Below, one piece after another: positions 59,130 through 64,000 of a stretch of DNA of 64,000 nucleotides (the first letter of the stretch is position 1; each line of letters starts with the position of its first letter). Under the pieces are notes generated by a model. The model had not been told where the DNA came from. It made no database searches and worked only from the letters and a program-made list of their open reading frames with translations. Source of the DNA: Termitomyces sp. T153 (taxonomy: Eukaryota > Basidiomycota > Agaricomycetes > Agaricales > Lyophyllaceae); NCBI GenBank assembly GCA_018296165.2, contig JACKQL020000016.1, forward strand, positions 1 through 64,000. Reading direction: 5' to 3'. A program made the translations under genes and the position numbers.

Positions 59130-61263
59130 TCACTCCCTCCCCAGACCCCCCAGCAACCCAACCCCCAGGTCGACTTCCATCTGGGCCCGCACCACTGCTA
59201 AGATCTCCGCCAACCCCGGCAACGCCTCCCCCGCATCAGCCACCACCTCCCACCATGACCCTGGGGCCACTGCATTGCATCGCTGATGCCCCGCCAACAA
59301 ACTCTCCAATCGCGCCATCCCCTGCTGCAACTCCGGAGGCTGAGCCGCGGACCCCTGTGTCAAACTGTCCTGAATCGACGCGAATGCTGTGGAGGCACCA
59401 TCCAAGAGGACCCGATGCTCCTGCACCCAGCCTAAACCCAGAAAATGAACTGTCAGTAACAAACGGAGGAACGGGAGACAACTCACAAAGGATTCCCGTG
59501 CACCCCGAAGCAGCCTTGTTGGCCAACCAATCCTCCCTCCGCCTCACCACCTTTAGCTCCACCCACAGCGCATCCCCCTCCAGAACTCGTCCCCGCCCCT
59601 CCGCCTCCCCTGCGGGCTGCCCCTCCATCTGCATCAGACGCTCCCACAAACCCCGCACCTCTAACACTCACTCTGTTGCCATGCGCACCGAAGTGTTCCT
59701 CTCCCGCTCCATTGCCTCTTTCTCCATCCGCGCCACGTCACGGTCCTTCCTTGCCCGTCAGAGCTCACCCTCCCATACTGCCAATGACGTCGTCAAAGCC
59801 TCCACCTGCTTGCGAAGAAAGACCTCCGTGATCGAAGGAATAGGCGTGGGGGGACTTGACAACCGTTCCGAGAGAATGCCTGGGGTAGGAGGAAAAAGGA
59901 AAGACTCCGGAGGCCCCGCTGATGACTCACACCCACACGGCCTCTTGCTGGGTCCCACCCCTGAGGGCGGGGAGGCTCGACGCTTCCCCCAAATCACCGC
60001 CAAGGATGCCCCCTTTCCCTTTGGCAACGTGGGACAAAACTTGGTCCATTTTGGAACCTCTAGAAAATCCACCACCACCACCATGGACAACTCTACAAAA
60101 GCCCCGTCAATCATCCCAAAAAGACAAGTCGGCACCACTTACGACTCTGGTCCCTGACGCTAGCGCAGTGCTGACGCTCAAACTCCTCCCCCCCACTGTC
60201 ATACACCACCACTGTCAGGTTCCGCTGACGACAGGGGCTCAGTACACTGGCGAGTCCTTACTAGGCGGACGCGATGTCCTGCGCTTATAACCAGGCATCC
60301 GGAGTTGGAGCGGAGGTGGGGAAAGCTTGCAAGGGGTCCCTAGGGAGAGCGGCCCAAGCAAGTCCTGAGTGATTCGGAGGGGTCTAAGACCGAAGGTACT
60401 GGTCATTGACCCAGGGCGGGTGTCAGGGCTAGTTAGTGGGCGCACAAATAGATTGCGGGGTATGCGGAGGCTTCTCAGTTAATGGGGGCGGGGTCAGAGC
60501 TGGACAGGGGATTACTGGGGCTTGGTGGGTTCCAGGGCCAAGTGGGTAGCGAGGTCCAGAGTTGTCGTTAAGAATGTTCAGGTCGTGGCGTGTGCACAGA
60601 GTTCGTACTGACATAGGGAGCAAGGGAACTTCAGAGGAACAAAGGAAATATGTACAGTCGAGACAAGATGGAGACGTGACGAGACTGAGAAAAGATAGAT
60701 TTGAAGCCTAAAAACAGAAATAGAGACAAGACAACAGACGAAACATAGGAAACCAGTAAATGTAATATCAAGACTAAAGTTCGAGGAGTTATTCTATGAC
60801 TTATATACCGACTACTGGGTGCCTCCCGAGGGCGGCGGATATGATGGCGGGGGTCAACGGAGCTGTGCGGAGTCAACGGGTGTCAGGTACAATCCAAGGT
60901 TGGGCTGCGGCGGTATTCTGATGGGATCAGTTGGGGGCGCGGCCACTCCGGGGATGTTGTGACACTTCGGGACGGGTCGGGTGAACTAGGATAGGGGGTC
61001 GGGGACGTATGACGTGGCCAGGAACGGTGGGGGAAGGTTTCAGGGGGGTGTTGATGGCTACGGAGAGGGAGTTGCCGTCAGGATTTGCCAGAGAAGCGTT
61101 GGAGTTGTTCAGTGTGGGCACAAAAGTGTGGGCGGGGTTCAGGGGAGTTAGATAGGAAATCAGGAGGGGTTGGGAGCAGTGTCTAGGGAGCTAGGGAGCG
61201 GGTCGTGACAACCACCTCATCCAAATCAGCAGGAGAGACTACTGGATTGCTGGGGGAAGACAT
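59130..61263 (-). pseudogene. E3 antisense gene: three exons, two spliceosomal introns, about 341 codons
   Basis: On the strand opposite to the element. Exon 1 starts MSSPSNPVVSPADLDEVV (ATG 61,261-61,263), is interrupted by S3, and resumes as YDSGGEEFERQ down to 60,143. Intron 1 is 60,142-60,093 (GTAAGT...TTTTGTAG, 50 nt). Exon 2 is 60,092-59,487. Intron 2 is 59,486-59,432 (GTGAGT...GTTTAG, 55 nt). Exon 3 is 59,431-59,130, ending GLLGGLGRE and TGA. Without S3 the exons are 118, 606 and 302 nt and the phases agree throughout. Exon 2 has two in-frame TGA codons (59,758-59,760; 59,668-59,670), which may be CGA to TGA changes. The protein is helical with coiled-coil-like Arg/Glu stretches (RARKDRDVARMEKEAMERER). 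I know no function. A related frame exists in E1. Confidence 0.75.
60213..61210 (-). repeat. S3: solo LTR (inverted) inside E3
   Basis: 998 bp, TGTCAGGTTCC...GGTCGTGACA, flanked by ACCAC (60,208-60,212 and 61,211-61,215). It sits in exon 1 of the antisense gene. On its own strand it carries the family TATA box and AGTCTTGATATT word. Confidence 0.95.
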
Positions 61264-61462
61264 GACGAAATTTGGGAAGTTCCGGGGTACGTCCAAAGCT
61301 TTTAATTGATTGAGGAGAACCCTGATGAAGCGGCGGCCGTGCTTTGACTTCGTCGCCCACGCCGCTATCACTCACTGCGGATTGATCAATATTGCTCAGC
61401 TTCAACTCCCATGCCCCGCCGACCCCTGTCCAGCTCCCCGCGTCTCAAAGGGTCTTGACGCT

Positions 61463-61475
61463 GAAGGGGGGGTGA
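61463..61475 (+). promoter_or_regulatory. E3 polypurine tract
   Basis: GAAGGGGGGGTGA immediately before the 3' LTR. Confidence 0.85.
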
Positions 61476-62645
61476 TGTCACGACCCGTCCCCTGGACCCC
61501 TGCACATTGTCCAGCAACCCCCCAATTCCCCAATAACCCCCGACGCTCCGCCAAACTGCCACCCATGCCCTGTGCCTATTTCAGTTAGCCCCGACGCAAC
61601 CCCGGCTAACTCCGACACCTCCCCGGCTAACTCTGACAGCCCCCTGGCCAACTTCGATGCCTTCCCTGCAGCCACTGACACTTACCCTGGATCTCCCAAA
61701 CCCCAAGAACCATCCCCGCTGTTCCTGATCTTTGCCACCCATCATCAACTCAACACCCTGGTTCCTCCGACCCATTCCAGAGTATCACGACAACCTCAGG
61801 GCGACCCGCATTCCCCAATGATCCCATCAAAGTATCAGCACGGCCTGATCCTTGATCGCAAGCAACACCTGCCCACTCTGTTGAGCTCTGCCAAGCCCCG
61901 CCGCCGCAGCCAACGTACCCCGAAGTTCTCCAGTAGTCAGTATATAAGCCGTTGAGTAGCTCTTCATACTCTAGTCTTGATATTGCTTAATGTTACCTAT
62001 GGTCTGATTGTTTCCTTCTTGTGTTTTGTGTTTTGTGTTTTGTGTCTTGTTCTCCTTACTCTCAGTCTCCCGGTCTTATCTCAGTCTCCTGGTCTTGTCT
62101 TGTCCCCATTTCATTATCATTCTCGTTATCATTTCGTATCTCCACTCGAATCTACTCTTGTTCCATATCGACTCCATTCCATTTCATCTGACGCTGTCTC
62201 AGTGACTCCGTCCAGCCATTGTGCCCAAGTCCTCATCAACCTAAACGACCTCACAAACTCCGCGATTATGATCACGAACCCCAACACTCTTTCACCAAGT
62301 CCGAACCTCGCTCTTCACTTGGTCCCGGACTCCATCAACTCCAATTGATCTCCCATCAAATCCTGGCTCCGCTCTCATTGATCACACAGCTGCCTACTCC
62401 TTTGCTTCTGCGAATCTCCCATATGGTCTTCTGCCTGAAACCCACCAAGACCATCTCATTTCCTCACAGTCCAACTTCTCTGGACCTCCCCGGATCTGTC
62501 CGGATCAAATCCCACCGACTATCCACACAAGCCATCAGTGCCCAGAACATTTTTGAGTGTTTGGTTACTAGTGCAAGGGGATCACACCCGCTTAGTAAGG
62601 ACTCGCCTAGTGCAGCTGAGCCCCCGAGGTCAGCGGAACCTGACA
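61476..62645 (+). repeat. E3 3' LTR (1,170 bp)
   Basis: Same length and ends as the 5' LTR. In the first ~120 bp, seven differences are seen, all transitions at CpG or former CpG sites. This suggests methylation-linked decay rather than long age. Confidence 0.95.
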
Positions 62646-63642
62646 GTCTGGAGGAGTAGAGGACGAGTTGCAGGGAAGGGGGACGGGCTTGGCAGGGTTC
62701 AGGCATAAGTCTGTGTGTGAGTATTGCGGGTGCGGAGGAGGCGGAGGCTATGCAGATGACAGGAGCGGAGCCGGAGTTCTGATGGGGGATCAACAGGGGT
62801 TGATGGGGTTCGGAGCCAAGTATATAGCAGGGTCCGGGGTTGGTAACAAGTGTCAGAGGTTTGTAATTGTAACTGCAGAGTTCATGAGGACATTATGGTT
62901 GAGAGGACTTGAATACAATAGACAGAATCAACGGGACGAGATGGAGTCAAACAAAATGAGACAAAGACAAGATGAGAACAAGAATTGATTCAGGCAGAGA
63001 CACGGAATGACAATGAAAAGATAATGGAACAGAGACAAGATAAGACTGGGAGACTGAGAACAAGGAAAACAAGACACGGGACACAAAACACAAGAAGAAA
63101 CAATCAGGAACACATCAGGAAAGGCCAGTATGTAGGTAAGTAATCTCAAGACTAGAGTACGAGGAGCTACTCTATGTCTTATATACTGACTACTGAAGAG
63201 CTTTGGGGACGTCGGCTGTGGTGGCGGGGCTTGGCAGAGCTCAGTGGAGTCGACAGGTGTCGGTTATGACCAGAGGGCGGGCCACATTGATATGTTGATG
63301 GGATCAATTGTGACATGGTCCATTCTGAGGTTGTTGTGATACCCCAGGGTAAGTCAGGGGAGCCAGGGTGTCAAGTTGATGATGTGTAATGGGGTCAGGC
63401 ATGGCAGGGGAGTGGTCCTAGGGGCTCAGGAAGTCCAGGGAGAAGCACCGGCGGCTGTGGGGAAGATGTCGGAGTTGGCCAGGGGGCCATTGGAGTTAGC
63501 CAAGAATGTGTCGGAGTTAGCCAGAGTAGGCGTGGAGTGCTGGGGAAGTTTGACGAAGTGTCGGAGGGGGGGGGGGGTTCCAGGGGAACGGGGGTTTGTT
63601 GGGTGGTGTACGGGGCTTCAGGGAACGGGTCATGACAATTAC

Positions 63643-64000
63643 AAAGCCCTTGAGTTTTTCAAAACTCAACAGAATTTATCACCCTGTCAATGGCAGTAGA
63701 TGAATTATATGTTGAGGTTCAATTTTGACATTACATATATGAAGAGTGAGCTCAATAAGGTAGCAGACTGTCTATCCCACTATTTTGAGAGTGACTCTCC
63801 TCAAGATGTATACCATGTCTATGACTATGTACAAGCAAATATGTGTATCAATCCAGAGGGGGATGATTTGCCCCCAATGTGACTGCAGGAAATGCAGGCA
63901 CAACTGGATCAGATATGCACTCTCTGTGATGGACTTAGCTGCAGAAGCTAGCAGGTGCAGGATCATCACAAACTTTGTGATGAGGAAGCACAAAGGCTTG
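63643..64000 (+). pseudogene. E2 RNase H, second part, and linker to integrase
   Basis: The frame interrupted at 55,098 continues: KALEFFKTQQNLSPCQWQ then TAG (Trp expected) and MNYMLRFNFDITYMKSELNKVADCLSHY, the typical end of gypsy RNase H (A-D-x-L-S). A spacer leading to integrase follows, cut by the window end. Confidence 0.88.

Larger units (their letters stand above)
55263..62645 (+). mobile_element. E3: young LTR retrotransposon lacking pol
   Basis: Two direct LTRs of exactly 1,170 bp each, a 5-bp duplication GTCTG (55,258-55,262 and 62,646-62,650), a primer site and a polypurine tract. Internal sequence is about 5.0 kb, or 4.0 kb without S3. It contains gag-like and protease-like remnants and the antisense gene, but no recognisable RT, RNase H or integrase, so it is probably a non-autonomous derivative mobilised in trans. 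CpG is abundant, in contrast with E2 around it. Confidence 0.93.
55099..63637 (-). repeat. S2: solo LTR (inverted) split by element E3
   Basis: LTR sequence from TGTCAGGTTCC (55,099) to 55,262 and from about 62,651 to GGTCATGACA (63,637), about 1,151 bp once E3 and one duplication copy are removed. The 5-bp duplication ATTAC flanks it (55,094-55,098 and 63,638-63,642). It interrupts the E2 RNase H codon series GAT TAC | AAA GCC and leaves the frame intact when removed. Confidence 0.95.
49744..64000 (+). mobile_element. E2: second decayed Ty3/gypsy element (continues past the window)
   Basis: Order is gag leader, gag, zinc knuckle, protease, reverse transcriptase, RNase H, then beyond the window. 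It differs in sequence from E1. CpG is nearly absent in its own sequence (49.7-55.1 kb and from 63.6 kb). Its RNase H is interrupted by S2+E3+S3 (55,099-63,642). LTRs were not located: the 5' one is not recognisable and the 3' one lies outside. Confidence 0.88.

Noticed and set aside
58904..60157. 417-codon open frame on the + strand of E3 (MALAGVTPASGF...)
   Set aside because: It lies opposite the antisense exons and is Pro/Ser/Thr-rich like a mirror of them. The minus strand has introns with agreeing phases and a homologue in E1, so I read the + frame as a shadow. The start region is conserved in E1 at the DNA level only.
1..64000. CRISPR arrays, bacterial operons, riboswitches
   Set aside because: The window is eukaryotic; the tandem repeats seen have no regular spacer structure.

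Overview
The window reads as genomic DNA of a filamentous basidiomycete, most likely an Agaricomycete. The reasons are many short spliceosomal introns (about 46-120 nt), a class I hydrophobin with four small introns, cytochrome P450s, fungal housekeeping genes (NAC beta, GID9/Fyv10, Rrg9, PAQR/Izh, coactosin) and Ty3/gypsy chromovirus-type retrotransposons. Exon structures were built by hand from frame continuity and GT-AG (one GC-AG) junctions. All were checked for phase.

Layout. 1-23 kb is loose gene territory: a Ser-rich protein (2.5 kb), an aldo/keto reductase (3.5-4.7 kb), a four-exon small unknown protein (5.9-6.5 kb), a gene-poor stretch with tandem repeats (6.5-11.6 kb), a class I hydrophobin (11.6-12.2 kb), a P450 pseudogene (12.6-14.7 kb), a His-rich protein (16.8-17.6 kb), a single-pass membrane protein (18.8-19.7 kb) and an intron-containing tRNA-Asn. 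23.1-33.0 kb is a compact block: NAC beta, GNAT polyamine-type acetyltransferase, coactosin, Rrg9/neugrin, an intact P450, a PAQR receptor and GID9/MAEA. Several are divergent pairs sharing 170-300 bp promoters. The block ends at an intron-containing tRNA-Thr.

33.4-64 kb is a transposon island. E1 (35,555-48,927) is a decayed chromovirus with two LTRs and target duplication GTTAG. A solo LTR (S1) sits at the start of its gag, and a 195-bp mini-LTR sits in its 3' LTR. E2 (from about 49.7 kb past the window end) is a second decayed gypsy element. Its RNase H frame is split by inverted solo LTR S2 (duplication ATTAC). S2 is split by full-length element E3 (55,263-62,645; duplication GTCTG), and E3 carries solo LTR S3 (duplication ACCAC). 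The old layers are strikingly poor in CpG, while S2, E3 and S3 are CpG-rich, so the order of insertion can be read directly.

The most interesting item is on the antisense strand of the E1/E3 family. Between the integrase or its remnant and the 3' LTR lies a three-exon gene (about 341 codons in E3) with two phase-consistent spliceosomal introns. Its homologue is recognisable in the much older E1. The family also shows a Tf1-like self-priming arrangement (12 nt at the predicted RNA 5' end complementary to the primer site) and two tandem retropepsin domains.
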